Source: Planctomycetaceae bacterium | GTDB lineage: Bacteria > Planctomycetota > Planctomycetia > Pirellulales > Pirellulaceae | Direction: 5' to 3' | Assembly: GCA_016794985.1 (NCBI GenBank) | Contig: JAEUIQ010000043.1 | Location: 186,001-250,000, forward strand | DNA length: 64,000 nt | Part shown: one piece after another, positions 52,213 through 64,000 of the stretch | Layout: the number at the start of each line of letters is the position of its first letter | How positions within the stretch are numbered: the stretch's first letter is position 1 | Made by a program: the position numbers and the translations under genes | Notes under the pieces: model-generated | Databases searched by the model: none | Told to the model about the DNA's origin: nothing | What the model saw: the letters and a program-made list of their open reading frames with translations, nothing else

Positions 52213-53670
52213 ATGACCTGTCGCCGCCGGGACGCCCACACGGAACGGATCAGCGCGCGGTGGAAGAAATGGGTTCCCTATCTTTCGGCGCTCCTTTTTT
52301 CGGCGGTCGCTGGTTCGAATTTGGCGCACGCTCAACCAGGGAGCGATCCGTTACCGGTACGTGTGGCGCTGGTTCGTCCACAGGTGATTCACAATGATCG
52401 CGCGTTTGTGGGCACGGTCACGCCGATTCGACAAGCGGTGATCGGTACGGCGGTGGAAGGACGGGTCCAGGACGTATTTATCGAACAAGGAAGTGTCATT
52501 CGCCCTGAAGCTGCCCTGTCAGCGGGCGAAGTGGATTCGGACCTTGGAGTCCCGTTGGTCCAACTGCGAACGGCAACCATCGACATTGAATTGGCGGCGG
52601 CTCGGTCCGAGCTTGAATTGCGATTGGCGATGCAACAGGAGTTGCAAGAGTCGGTACCAGCGGATTTGGAACTTGCTCAGGCCACCTTGGGCGCCGCGAC
52701 AGCCAGATTCCAATTTGCCAAATCCGAATGGGAGCGCGCGCAAGACTTGGCTAGTAAAGGGACCGCGTTTTCACGCAGCGAAATGGATCAGCGGTTGTCC
52801 GCTTTCGAGGCTGCGACGCAAGACGAAGCCGCGGCCAGAGCTGCTTTTAAGAAGCTCGAGAAAACGCAGTATGCTCGGTTGGCCCAATTGGCTTCCCAAG
52901 TGAATAATCAACGGGAAGCGATTCGTTTGCTGGAAGATCGGCGTGGCAAGTATACCGTGCGGGCCCCGTTTGAAGGTGTTGTCACGCGGCGTCCGGCGGA
53001 AATCGGTCAATGGTTGACCACCGGAGCCGAGGTCGCTGAAGTCGTACAGATGAATCCAATTGAAGTTGTGATCATGGTCCCACAAGGCATGTTGTCGGAA
53101 TTTCAATATTCAATGAATGAGCAGGCTTCGGACACCGAGAAGCCCTCGCGTGACGCGACCGCAAGTTCCGGGCCCAGTGCGACCATTACCATCGACAATG
53201 ACGCGACGCCACTGACAGGTCGCGTCCATGCCCTCGTTCCAACGGCAGATTTGATGTCGCGCTCGTTCCCCGTGAAGATTCGTTTGGACAACCCGAAGAC
53301 GAATCTGGGCTATCGTTTGAATCCCGGGATGTTGGTCAAGGTCAACATCCGGGTAGGGCAAGTGCAGCAGAGCCTGATGGTCCATAAGGATGCGTTGGTC
53401 TTAAACAACAGTGGAAAATCGGTCGTCGTGATCGACCGATCCGTAGAACCGAACATAGCCAAATCGGTGCCGGTTGTGGTAGGCTCGGCAGTCGCAGACT
53501 ATGTTTCGGTGACCGGCGAATTAAAAGACAAGGACTGGGTCGTGATCGAAGGCAACGAACGGTTGCGAACTGGTAACCCAGTTAAAGTCATCAACGCGAA
53601 CACTCTCGATCAGACGCCCACTGCGACTGCTTCCTCGACCGCGACCGAGATGGCGGGGGCGACCAATTAA
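52213..53670 (+). CDS. RND efflux periplasmic adaptor (membrane fusion protein)
   Basis: HlyD/AcrA-type adaptor linking an RND pump to an outer-membrane channel. Using ATG 52213 it has about 485 residues. The signal/anchor WVPYLSALLFSAVAGSNLAHAQ is followed by VRVALVRPQVIHNDRAFVGTVTPIRQAVIG, the lipoyl-like half (VEGRVQDVFIEQGSVI), a long coiled-coil hairpin (about 85-215, rich in Ala, Glu, Gln), the second lipoyl half (YTVRAPFEGVVTRRPAEIGQWL) and the beta-barrel and membrane-proximal parts. The start is uncertain. The RND pump gene follows with two bases between them; no TolC-like gene is in the window. Confidence 0.88.
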   Translation: MTCRRRDAHTERISARWKKWVPYLSALLFSAVAGSNLAHAQPGSDPLPVRVALVRPQVIHNDRAFVGTVTPIRQAVIGTAVEGRVQDVFIEQGSVIRPEAALSAGEVDSDLGVPLVQLRTATIDIELAAARSELELRLAMQQELQESVPADLELAQATLGAATARFQFAKSEWERAQDLASKGTAFSRSEMDQRLSAFEAATQDEAAARAAFKKLEKTQYARLAQLASQVNNQREAIRLLEDRRGKYTVRAPFEGVVTRRPAEIGQWLTTGAEVAEVVQMNPIEVVIMVPQGMLSEFQYSMNEQASDTEKPSRDATASSGPSATITIDNDATPLTGRVHALVPTADLMSRSFPVKIRLDNPKTNLGYRLNPGMLVKVNIRVGQVQQSLMVHKDALVLNNSGKSVVVIDRSVEPNIAKSVPVVVGSAVADYVSVTGELKDKDWVVIEGNERLRTGNPVKVINANTLDQTPTATASSTATEMAGATN

Positions 53671-53672
53671 CC

Positions 53673-57170
<3,498 letters not shown>

Positions 57171-57296
57171 GGATCGGTTTAGGAATGAATGTCGTGCTTT
57201 GTTCTTGGGAACCAAAGTAATGTCGCGGAGCGAGCCACGACCATTAAGGAAGTTGGCTTGCTCTGATCCTCAGTGCCTCGGCTAGAAATGGCTTCT

Positions 57297-58511
57297 ATGT
57301 CCAACATCGAGAAATCCTGGGGAATGGCTTCGCACTTCGACGTTGATTTCCAGGTCCGCTTTCGGCACCGCCTCCGACTCACGAAAGATGTCTTGGGGGC
57401 AGAACAAAATGTTTTGGCCGAAGTTCTGGAAGCCTCTGAAACCCAGATTCCACGCGTGCAGTTTTGGCTGGATGAAGCCGTCTGGTTAGCCAACCCACAG
57501 CTCAAACAACAACTTTCGCAATTCGCACGAAGGTTTGGGCACCAGGTAAGCGTGGTGGGCAATCCGCAAATCGTGGCGGGTGGTGAAGCGGTAAAAAACG
57601 ACGTCCATATCATCGAGCGGATGCTGAAGGTATTCAATCATTACGATTTGGATCGTCGTAGTTATGTCGTTGTGATCGGTGGAGGGGCTGTTTTGGACGC
57701 CGTCGGATTTGCGGTGGCGATCGCCCACCGCGGGCTACGTCTAGTCCGGATTCCTACCACAACCTTGGCTCAGGCTGATTCAGGCCTCGGCGTCAAGAAC
57801 AGCATCAATCTCTTCCAGAAAAAGAATTGGCTTGGCACGTTTGCGGTTCCTTGGGCAGTGATCAACGACCAACGAATTATCGAGACGCTCGGCGACCGCG
57901 ACTTTCGCTGTGGTTTTTCCGAAGCGGTCAAAGTTTCGCTACTGAAAGATCCTGATTTTTTCGCTCAGATTTGCGCGGTCGCTCCACAGATTGCGAAACG
58001 AGGTCAAGAATCTTGGCCCGTGATTGCTCAGTCGGCGATGTGGCATTTGCGACATATTACGGGCGGCGGTGATGCCTTCGAGATGTTGGAGGCTCGGCCC
58101 TTGGATTACGGCCACTGGTCGGCTCACAAGTTGGAGTCCATGAGCGAGTTCCAGTTACGACATGGCGAGGCGGTCGCCATCGGCGTTGCGATCGACACAG
58201 TCTACTCGCATTTGGTTCACGGCCTGCCCGCGGATGCCGTCGAACAAGTCTTGGGATGCCTGCAGGCGTTAGGTTTGTTGCGAGATCATCCGGCACTCCA
58301 ACAAACAGACGAGCTGTTCCGTGGGCTCGAAGAATTCCGCCAACATTTGGGTGGACGATTGACGGTCACCATGCTCCGCGGCATTGGCAGTCCGATCGAT
58401 GTGCACGAAATTCAGGATCAGGCGATGCGTCAAGCAATCGCAGTGGTGAGCCAGCGGCTATCGAACTTCTTCGATGGTGACTTTGGTTTGGATCAAACTC
58501 TTGTGCAGTAA
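57297..58511 (+). CDS. EboD-like 3-dehydroquinate synthase homologue
   Basis: A sugar-phosphate cyclase-fold protein, about 404 residues. NAD-binding region [49 protein letters not shown] is close to EboD proteins of the ebo cluster (DSGVGVKNGIN type) rather than to normal AroB (DSSVGGKT). Metal-ligand regions are [10 protein letters not shown] (Glu), [11 protein letters not shown] (His) and [12 protein letters not shown] (His). [15 protein letters not shown] is also typical of this branch. EboD acts in export/metabolism of compounds such as scytonemin-related and other precursors; the reaction is not settled. No other ebo gene is in the window. Starts at 57273, 57297 or 57324 are possible; the 3' end overlaps the convergent gene by 54 bases. 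Confidence 0.85.
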   Translation: MSNIEKSWGMASHFDVDFQVRFRHRLRLTKDVLGAEQNVLAEVLEASETQIPRVQFWLDEAVWLANPQLKQQLSQFARRFGHQVSVVGNPQIVAGGEAVKNDVHIIERMLKVFNHYDLDRRSYVVVIGGGAVLDAVGFAVAIAHRGLRLVRIPTTTLAQADSGLGVKNSINLFQKKNWLGTFAVPWAVINDQRIIETLGDRDFRCGFSEAVKVSLLKDPDFFAQICAVAPQIAKRGQESWPVIAQSAMWHLRHITGGGDAFEMLEARPLDYGHWSAHKLESMSEFQLRHGEAVAIGVAIDTVYSHLVHGLPADAVEQVLGCLQALGLLRDHPALQQTDELFRGLEEFRQHLGGRLTVTMLRGIGSPIDVHEIQDQAMRQAIAVVSQRLSNFFDGDFGLDQTLVQ

Positions 58512-59846
58512 CGCTGGCCAATAACTGATGATCTCGGAAGCCTTCGGGCGACCACCCGCGAAACCCGTCACACCAGGTGGGCCGCTGGTCACCAGTGGAA
58601 TGATTTCCATTCCCAAGCGATCCAATGACGCTCGGTCTTTTCCTCGAGCTCCAATTCGCAAAACCACTTCGGGCGGGTCCGCGACGGTTGGCCAAATTCC
58701 TTGATGACAAACTCCTGTTCCGACCAACTCGATCAAGCGATCTTCAACCGGAATGATGACACCATCCAACTCGGCCCGCGCAAACACAATTTCCGCACAC
58801 ATTTGAGCTTTCGCGATCGCGTCTGGTCCAGCGATCGTCAACTGGCCAACCAATTTGTATCCATCTTGGAAGGAAATGGATACTTTATAAGTATCGGTGG
58901 GCGCCAAACCACGCACTCCTGATACTTCCACTCGCTGGGGTCCGACATCATTCAATTGAATCGAAGAAAAATCTGCGATACAGTCCGGAGTCAAATAACG
59001 GGCGGGGTCACCCATTTCATAAACTAATTGGCTAGTAACCGTTTGCGCGTTAACCAGACCGCCGGTTCCCTCGTGCTTGGTAATGACAAAGCGACCGCTC
59101 GGCTCTGCTTCGACGATCGGGTAACCGATTCTTGCCATATCGGGAACCTCGCGCCAATTCGTGTAATTGCCGCCGGTGCATTGGGCACCACACTCGACGA
59201 TGTGTCCCGCCACGGTCGCGGCCGCCAATCGATCGAAATCGTCCCACGACCATCCGAACTCATAGACCATCGGTGCGACGACCAAAGACGGGTCTGTGGC
59301 TCGACCAGCGATGACGATGTCCGCGCCTCCTTCGAGTGCTTCTACGATCGACGCGGCTCCGATATAGACGTTGGCACTGGTGGCTCGCGCCACGTAGGCT
59401 GCCAATGGTTCGCCGGAGTCCATGTTCTTCAAGGGATGACCTGCCGCGATTAACTCCGACAAGCGACTAAGAATATCGTCGCCTTCGATCATCGCAATGC
59501 GAACACCGTGTATTCCCAGTTGACGCACCACCGCCGCCACCGACTCAAGGCAGGCTTGCGGATTGACGCCCCCGGCGTTGGCAATAATCTTGATTCCGCG
59601 GGCTTTACATTGAGGGAGCACGCGGCGAACCATCTGCACGAAATCGGTGGCGTATCCCGCTGCGGGGTCGCGACTTTTGAGCTTCTGCATGATGCTCATC
59701 GTCACTTCCGCCAAGTAGTCCAGCGTCAAATAGTCGAGCGGTCCTTCATTGACCAAACGAACCGGCCCCAGCAGGCTATCGCCCCAAAATCCCTGGCCGT
59801 TCGCGATTCTAACTAGTTCGCGCCTGACACCTCTTTGACCGGCCAT
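58458..59846 (-). CDS. AtuA/DUF1446-family protein (acyclic terpene utilisation type)
   Basis: Cytoplasmic protein of 462 residues from the DUF1446/AtuA family, which in Pseudomonas takes part in breakdown of citronellol-type terpenes; in other bacteria the role is not known. Visible family segments are [90 protein letters not shown] and [25 protein letters not shown]. No atu-type carboxylase genes lie next to it, so a terpene role is unproven. Its end overlaps the convergent cyclase gene by 54 bases. The peroxidase gene is 30 bases upstream, on the same strand. Confidence 0.88.
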   Translation of the reverse strand: MAGQRGVRRELVRIANGQGFWGDSLLGPVRLVNEGPLDYLTLDYLAEVTMSIMQKLKSRDPAAGYATDFVQMVRRVLPQCKARGIKIIANAGGVNPQACLESVAAVVRQLGIHGVRIAMIEGDDILSRLSELIAAGHPLKNMDSGEPLAAYVARATSANVYIGAASIVEALEGGADIVIAGRATDPSLVVAPMVYEFGWSWDDFDRLAAATVAGHIVECGAQCTGGNYTNWREVPDMARIGYPIVEAEPSGRFVITKHEGTGGLVNAQTVTSQLVYEMGDPARYLTPDCIADFSSIQLNDVGPQRVEVSGVRGLAPTDTYKVSISFQDGYKLVGQLTIAGPDAIAKAQMCAEIVFARAELDGVIIPVEDRLIELVGTGVCHQGIWPTVADPPEVVLRIGARGKDRASLDRLGMEIIPLVTSGPPGVTGFAGGRPKASEIISYWPALLHKSLIQTKVTIEEVR

Positions 59847-59876
59847 TCGATTTCCTTCGCTATCTGTTGGGTCAAA

Positions 59877-61157
59877 CTATTCTGGCAAACGATCCGTACA
59901 AACTTTTGGAAAAGTCCCGGTCAACGCTCGCATGAACTGTACCAAGTCTTCTTTGTCTTGTTCGGTCGCCTCAAACTTCTTGACCTTATCGCTCAAGGTA
60001 GGATTGGGATGACCGCCTTTGGCATACCATTCGACCACTTCCAACAATGTTTTTTGGCTACCGTCGTGCATGTATGGTGCCGTCAGTTCGACATTTCGCA
60101 AGGTGGGGGTTTTGAATCCTCCTTTGTCTTTGGCTTCTTTGGTCACGACAAATCGCCCCAAGTCAGGTTCTTTAGCGTCCATGCCGACACCTAAGTTATG
60201 GTACAGTTCATCTGCGAAGTTTGCACCGCTGTGGCAAGTTGCGCAATTGATCTTGGGGTCGAAAAACAAAACACGTCCCCGCTTGGCGCTTTCGCTCATG
60301 GGGAAATCGGCCACCTGCTTCTTGAGCTGAGCGTATTGAAAAAACATGTCCGGATCATCTTCGGCCAACGCCGACAAGTCCTCCAGCTCCGCCGCAAATG
60401 CCGATTCGAAATTCTCCAGTCGCTCTTGGTAGTCAAACGGAGATGGTCCCGTCACAATGACTCGTTCGAACGAAGCAAGCGAACGACCAACGTTGTCGAT
60501 CGTCACGCCGTCCGGGTAAATGGCTTCAAATTGAGCGACATAACCAGGGATGCCCTTCAGCTTGTTCACGCATTGCTCATGCGTATTGCCCATCTCAATG
60601 GGATTGGCGATCGGCCCGACCGCCTGTTCCTCTAAACTGCCAGCCCGACCATCCCAGAACTGGGCGCCCGTGACGATTCGGTTGTAGGCCACCGGCGAAT
60701 TGCGATTGCCCTCCAAGTTTTGAATGCCCACGCCGAATTGTGTATTCTTGGCGTATCCGAAACCAGGATCGTGGCATGAAGCACATGAAATGGTATTATC
60801 GACGGATAGACGAGTATCAAAATACAATTGACGCCCCAACTCGATCTTGGCTTTTGTCAGCGGATTCTTGTCCAAGCCCTGAATATTGGCTGCCGCCTTG
60901 TCCAATCCCATCGGTAATTGAACCGACAACGGCTGATGATTTTCGGCGTTCGCTAACCAGACCTGAATTTCGGCAAGAGTTAAGGGGCCTGCACCGGGAA
61001 TCCCAGCAGTCAATTCATCACTACCCAACACGATCGGTTCAGCATCCTTCATCGCGGAGTCGTTGGATTCCACAGCGCCGGCAAAAAATGGGCTTCCAAC
61101 AGCCAGGTAGGCCATCGCGGACGCAAATCGCAACGCGTTTTTAAGCGACAATTTCAT
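59877..61157 (-). CDS. Di-heme cytochrome c peroxidase (MauG/CcpA family)
   Basis: Periplasmic peroxidase with two c-type hemes, 426 residues. The signal peptide is SLKNALRFASAMAYLAVGSPFFAGA. The first heme site is CASCHDPGFGYAKN and the second CATCHSGANFAD, both CxxCH. Between them LEEQAVGPIANPIEMG, and at the end TPTLRNVELTAPYMHDGS with WYAKGGHPNPTLSDKVK, are the usual CcpA/MauG segments; Met/His ligand choice needs a structure. AAGGAG lies before ATG 61157. It is 30 bases from the AtuA-family gene; no shared function is evident. Reduces H2O2 with electrons from small cytochromes or oxidises a protein partner. Confidence 0.93.
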   Translation of the reverse strand: MKLSLKNALRFASAMAYLAVGSPFFAGAVESNDSAMKDAEPIVLGSDELTAGIPGAGPLTLAEIQVWLANAENHQPLSVQLPMGLDKAAANIQGLDKNPLTKAKIELGRQLYFDTRLSVDNTISCASCHDPGFGYAKNTQFGVGIQNLEGNRNSPVAYNRIVTGAQFWDGRAGSLEEQAVGPIANPIEMGNTHEQCVNKLKGIPGYVAQFEAIYPDGVTIDNVGRSLASFERVIVTGPSPFDYQERLENFESAFAAELEDLSALAEDDPDMFFQYAQLKKQVADFPMSESAKRGRVLFFDPKINCATCHSGANFADELYHNLGVGMDAKEPDLGRFVVTKEAKDKGGFKTPTLRNVELTAPYMHDGSQKTLLEVVEWYAKGGHPNPTLSDKVKKFEATEQDKEDLVQFMRALTGTFPKVCTDRLPE

Positions 61158-61513
61158 TTTCGGAGTCTCCTTGCAGAAAGAATTGACACAATGCCAACTC
61201 TGATGGGGCGGGATGGCGACGGCGTTCCGTTCGCAAGTTCTCGAAACCCAGCTTTCTGGCCGGTTGCGAGCGATCGTCCACTGCGTCGCCGGATCGTTTC
61301 GGCCTAGAGTTTAATCGAAGGTTCTGGACTTGCCCAGAATCCGTCAGGACCATTCTCCGAATTGTCAAAATACCTTACATCCAAGGACGCCAGTCGACAG
61401 CATCGATGTGCCGGGACTCGCAAGAATTCTTGGTTTTCGCGGGCCTGCTAACGTCATGCGGAGTCTGCCGGCCACGGTTTGAACCGCTTCGATCGATTTG
61501 AACGGCTTGGAAG
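61158..61513. other. 356-base intergenic region, nothing recognised
   Basis: Lies between the FAD oxidoreductase end and the peroxidase start on the minus strand. The open frames are shadows of neighbours. It should carry the peroxidase promoter; I found no clear box. Confidence 0.4.
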
Positions 61514-62944
61514 TTAGCCGCACAACGTCTGCTCTAAATCCAATGTTGCTCGACCAACGATCCAGCGATAGGCTTCGCGGACTTGTTGCAAGCCCAACCG
61601 ATAGAAATAGTTCGGCAGTCGCCCGAAGCTTTTGGCACCCAAGACAAAAAACCTGCCTTCCGGAGTCAACATCCAACGAGGATCAGCGAACTTGAAGTCC
61701 AAGCGATCCCCTTGGAATTCGGAAAGTGGGCCTACGAACGATAGCAATGCCTCGGATTGCGCGCAACGCGGAACGATCAACTCGCGACTCCAGCTTTCTT
61801 CCACACTGTGCCCGACGGCCACGATCACCTGTTCGAACTCCAAGTTGATCTCCAAATCGTCTGGCTCTTCATAATCATCGGGTGCGGCATCCCAATCCAC
61901 CTCAAACCATTGCAACAGCCGAACTCGAAACCGCTTCTGTTCCGAATCCCAATGGATCGCGGTGAGGTTTGTGTTCACCAACGTCGTCACCTGTCCGCGT
62001 GCAGGCGTGACGAGTGTTTTGCCATCCGAGGTCGTATCCATTCGGGATGGCCGGTGACTTTTCATCACCGCTTCGTTGGCAGCGGCAAACAACTTTGCCC
62101 GTGCGGGCAATGGGTCCGGGCTCATCGTTGGGTAAAGCCCGTCGGGACCGAGGGTTTGGGGGACCGCCCATACTAGGCTACCGCGCCCTTCAAGCTGCAA
62201 CCATTGCGTGACCGCCTGAGCTGCCGCTGGACTGTCGCCAATTACCAAGACTCCCGAGTTTTCCCAGTGACCGGGATCCTTCGCAAAATCTGGCGCCGTT
62301 ACGTGCAACGCAGCCCCCAACTCGGGATCCTGTACCCGAGCCGATCGCAATCGGCTTTCTCCCAGAGCCATACTGCCACCGACACCCCACGACTGCTGTT
62401 GATGAAAGGTCCCGCTGGCATCGATTACAAAATCAAAGGTGTCACTGTGTTCGTTTCCTTCGGCGTCTTGCCAGACCACGACGAATCCATCTTGCCACCG
62501 AGTTTCATTCGCAATTACCTGCTGCTTTGCGTAATGACAACGACCAACCGACAACACGCGATGCCGAGTGCGCAACGATTTGGTGATCAAGTCGGTGCCT
62601 GCCAAAGGCAATACGTACGACTCCAGCCATTCTCTAGCGGAGATCTCTTGCAGTGGTTCTGGGAAGCGCTGAGCGGGGTTTTGCGTTTCGATCGCTAATC
62701 GTCCCAGTCGCGAATGCAATAGTTGAAATGGTGTCCACATCGGCGTGTGCTGCCATTGCCTAACGTTCTCCGCCACTTCTCCTTGTTCGAAGAGGGTTAC
62801 TTCATAGCCGAGAAAGCGTCCGTACAAAGTCGCTTCCAAACCAATCGGCCCGCCCCCGATCACTGCAATCGTGGCGGGGAATTCCAAGGCAATGGGATGG
62901 TCGGCATGAGGCCGATCCAGGTGTGGGGCATCGGTTGAAGTCAT
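61514..62944 (-). CDS. FAD-dependent NAD(P)-type oxidoreductase
   Basis: Flavoprotein of 476 residues, substrate unknown. The FAD-binding Rossmann motif is ATIAVIGGGPIGLEATLYGRFLGYEVTLFE (GxGxxG then Glu). A second dinucleotide-like segment, SGVLVIGDSPAAAQAVTQWL, may bind NAD(P)H, and FEQVIVAVGHSVEESW and FFVLGAKSFGRLPNYFYRLGLQQVREAY lie near the end, so it resembles the lysine/ornithine monooxygenase or thioredoxin-reductase-like groups without being either. ATG 62944 is used: the frame opens 24 codons earlier but overlaps the CorA-like stop region. It is probably cotranscribed with the CorA-like gene. Confidence 0.82.
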   Translation of the reverse strand: MTSTDAPHLDRPHADHPIALEFPATIAVIGGGPIGLEATLYGRFLGYEVTLFEQGEVAENVRQWQHTPMWTPFQLLHSRLGRLAIETQNPAQRFPEPLQEISAREWLESYVLPLAGTDLITKSLRTRHRVLSVGRCHYAKQQVIANETRWQDGFVVVWQDAEGNEHSDTFDFVIDASGTFHQQQSWGVGGSMALGESRLRSARVQDPELGAALHVTAPDFAKDPGHWENSGVLVIGDSPAAAQAVTQWLQLEGRGSLVWAVPQTLGPDGLYPTMSPDPLPARAKLFAAANEAVMKSHRPSRMDTTSDGKTLVTPARGQVTTLVNTNLTAIHWDSEQKRFRVRLLQWFEVDWDAAPDDYEEPDDLEINLEFEQVIVAVGHSVEESWSRELIVPRCAQSEALLSFVGPLSEFQGDRLDFKFADPRWMLTPEGRFFVLGAKSFGRLPNYFYRLGLQQVREAYRWIVGRATLDLEQTLCG

Positions 62945-63012
62945 TGCTGTTCTTGTACTCAGAAGATAACTTTGCAGCCACGTCGTCAGGGAAATCGGAA
63001 CAATATATAAGC

Positions 63013-63768
63013 TCAATTGATCCGATCAGGATCCTCGGGACGTTTGAAAATCAATCCTAGCAACATGACACCCAAGACAAAACCGACCGAACACACGAAC
63101 AAGAACGGCAACGGAGCGCTAAATCGTTCCAGACCAAACTCGAGATTCATGCCAAACACGGTGGCCATGGTCGCCAATGGAAAAAAGAAAGCAACCAACA
63201 AATTCAAGCGGTGTGCGGATTGAGACAAAGCTTGGGCGTGTTTTGCCTGAGCCTCGGCATGTCGGGTTTGCGCGAGTTCGGCGCCGGCCTGGATCGCTTC
63301 ATACAATAAGTCGGCGGATCGAGTGAGTTCGTAGGCATGATCGCGAAAATTGATCAGTTCCCGAACTTGCGGTAGTCCCTTGCGTGCCTCGTCCAAGGTA
63401 TTGTGAAGATTAGCCAAAAGACGTTTTAAAGGCAGCATCTCTTCAATCAGTATCATGTATTCATTGGCTGTTTTAGCTTGGTCTTCTTGCAGCTCGAGTG
63501 TTTCGATCAGGCGGTCGAATCGTTCCAGATGCTTGGATAACGCGGCCAATCCACTCCCATCGGCTGTCGAGTGCCAAGAACCATCCGGTTTGCGATAAAA
63601 CAAATGTGGTTCGCGAACCCGTGAGTTCTTCGACGGCGGTTGGTGCAAGATCAACAGCAAGTGTCCATTGTCGATCATGGCCCGTTGTCGGCCCGGTCGA
63701 TCGCCAACCCGACCATGAAAATACGCGGGAATGTCCCACACCGTAGGCAATAGCTTTGATCGTGTCAT
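63013..63768 (-). CDS. CorA-family divalent metal transporter-like protein
   Basis: Inner-membrane channel of the CorA superfamily for Mg2+ or other divalent cations; 251 residues, shorter than E. coli CorA (316) mainly at the N-terminus. The signature F-G-M-N (VFGMNLEF) lies after the first membrane helix (LNLLVAFFFPLATMATVFGMN), and a second helix (LPFLFVCSVGFVLGVMLLGLIF) with a short basic tail follows. The N-terminal part has the family helices (about 75-190). ATG 63768 has GAGGA ten bases before it; a TTG three codons upstream is a weaker choice. Lies 68 bases upstream of the FAD gene, same strand. Confidence 0.85.
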   Translation of the reverse strand: MTRSKLLPTVWDIPAYFHGRVGDRPGRQRAMIDNGHLLLILHQPPSKNSRVREPHLFYRKPDGSWHSTADGSGLAALSKHLERFDRLIETLELQEDQAKTANEYMILIEEMLPLKRLLANLHNTLDEARKGLPQVRELINFRDHAYELTRSADLLYEAIQAGAELAQTRHAEAQAKHAQALSQSAHRLNLLVAFFFPLATMATVFGMNLEFGLERFSAPLPFLFVCSVGFVLGVMLLGLIFKRPEDPDRIN

Positions 63769-63899
63769 GCGTTTCAATTCCTCGGGGCCCGCGCCAATCG
63801 TCGCAGCTAGTCTGACGGCGACAACAGCAGCCGCGACAGCGACCGCTGTTCGCTCGTGATTATAGTAGACTTCGCGCGGCCCGGAAATTGCGCCGCTGA

Positions 63900-64000
63900 C
63901 TATTTGGAGCGACCGCCTTGAAGCGAGAACATCCCTCCACCAAATCCACCACCCATACCTCCCATTCCAGCCGCGCCAGTGTTGTTGTCGAGCAATCGAG
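63900..64000 (-). CDS. C-terminal end of a Gly-rich protein (cut by window edge)
   Basis: The last 33 codons only, running off the right edge on the minus strand, with a TAG stop at 63900-63902. The visible residues are RLLDNNTGAAGMGGMGGGFG followed by a few more Gly, Met and aromatic residues and a basic end (GGRSK). Gly/Met-rich tails of this kind are common in planctomycete secreted proteins, but nothing more can be said from the fragment. Confidence 0.55.
   Translation of the reverse strand, partial: RLLDNNTGAAGMGGMGGGFGGGMFSLQGGRSK

Overview
The window reads as chromosomal DNA of a planctomycete, most likely a Pirellulales-type member. The evidence is two DUF1559 proteins with type IV pilin-like N-termini, an arylsulfatase, a two-propeller sialidase/glycosidase-like protein, several short secreted or lipo-proteins with a planctomycete look, a Gram-negative lipid A operon and a SulP-carbonic anhydrase pair. 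Base composition and codon use look even, and I see no transposase, integrase, phage gene, CRISPR array, rRNA or tRNA.

Layout. 1-4040: the end of a phosphate uptake operon, pstC(partial)-pstA-pstB-phoU-phoB. 4106-7519 (minus): hpf, ptsN, an HPr-like gene and rne, a nitrogen-PTS-like block next to an RNase E/G gene. 7829-11131: an Rrf2 regulator, a HAD hydrolase, an orphan FlgM-like anti-sigma factor and a secreted two-domain protein. 11367-14934 (minus): the two-propeller protein and a DUF1559 protein. 15519-19325 (minus): two glycosyltransferases around GDP-mannose 4,6-dehydratase, a small polysaccharide block. 19580-28235: a small lipoprotein, a large repeat-bearing secreted protein, a membrane protein, clpX, an HTH protein and a low-complexity secreted protein. 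28360-31931: Skp/OmpH, lpxC, lpxA and a GnnA-like oxidoreductase, an envelope/lipid A operon. 31940-38028: a complete Mrp Na+/H+ antiporter operon, with A and B fused, then C-D-E-F-G. 38119-39657 (minus): sulfatase. 40189-43357: DUF1559, lipoprotein and DUF4198-Kelch genes behind a Fur-like operator. 43398-45010 (minus): alkC and a DUF2200 gene. 46025-50805: two tandem SulP transporters fused to carbonic-anhydrase-like domains. 50842-64000: a divergent murB, an RND efflux pair, an EboD-like dehydroquinate-synthase homologue, AtuA-family, di-heme peroxidase, FAD oxidoreductase, CorA-like genes and the end of a Gly-rich protein.

The strongest leads are: (i) the tandem SulP-CA pair, in which one CA domain keeps every zinc ligand and the other has lost all three; (ii) the Fur-box-like dyad plus extra half-site placed over the start region of the DUF1559/lipoprotein/DUF4198-Kelch cassette, which suggests metal-regulated surface proteins; (iii) an EboD-type cyclase homologue without visible ebo partners; (iv) a GGGGACAG-type repeat, present in both orientations inside one secreted-protein gene and expanded there into two in-frame tandem arrays.

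Limits: all family names come from reading motifs by eye, with no database search. Start codons were chosen from Shine-Dalgarno-like sequences and signal peptides and some remain uncertain, as stated in the entries.
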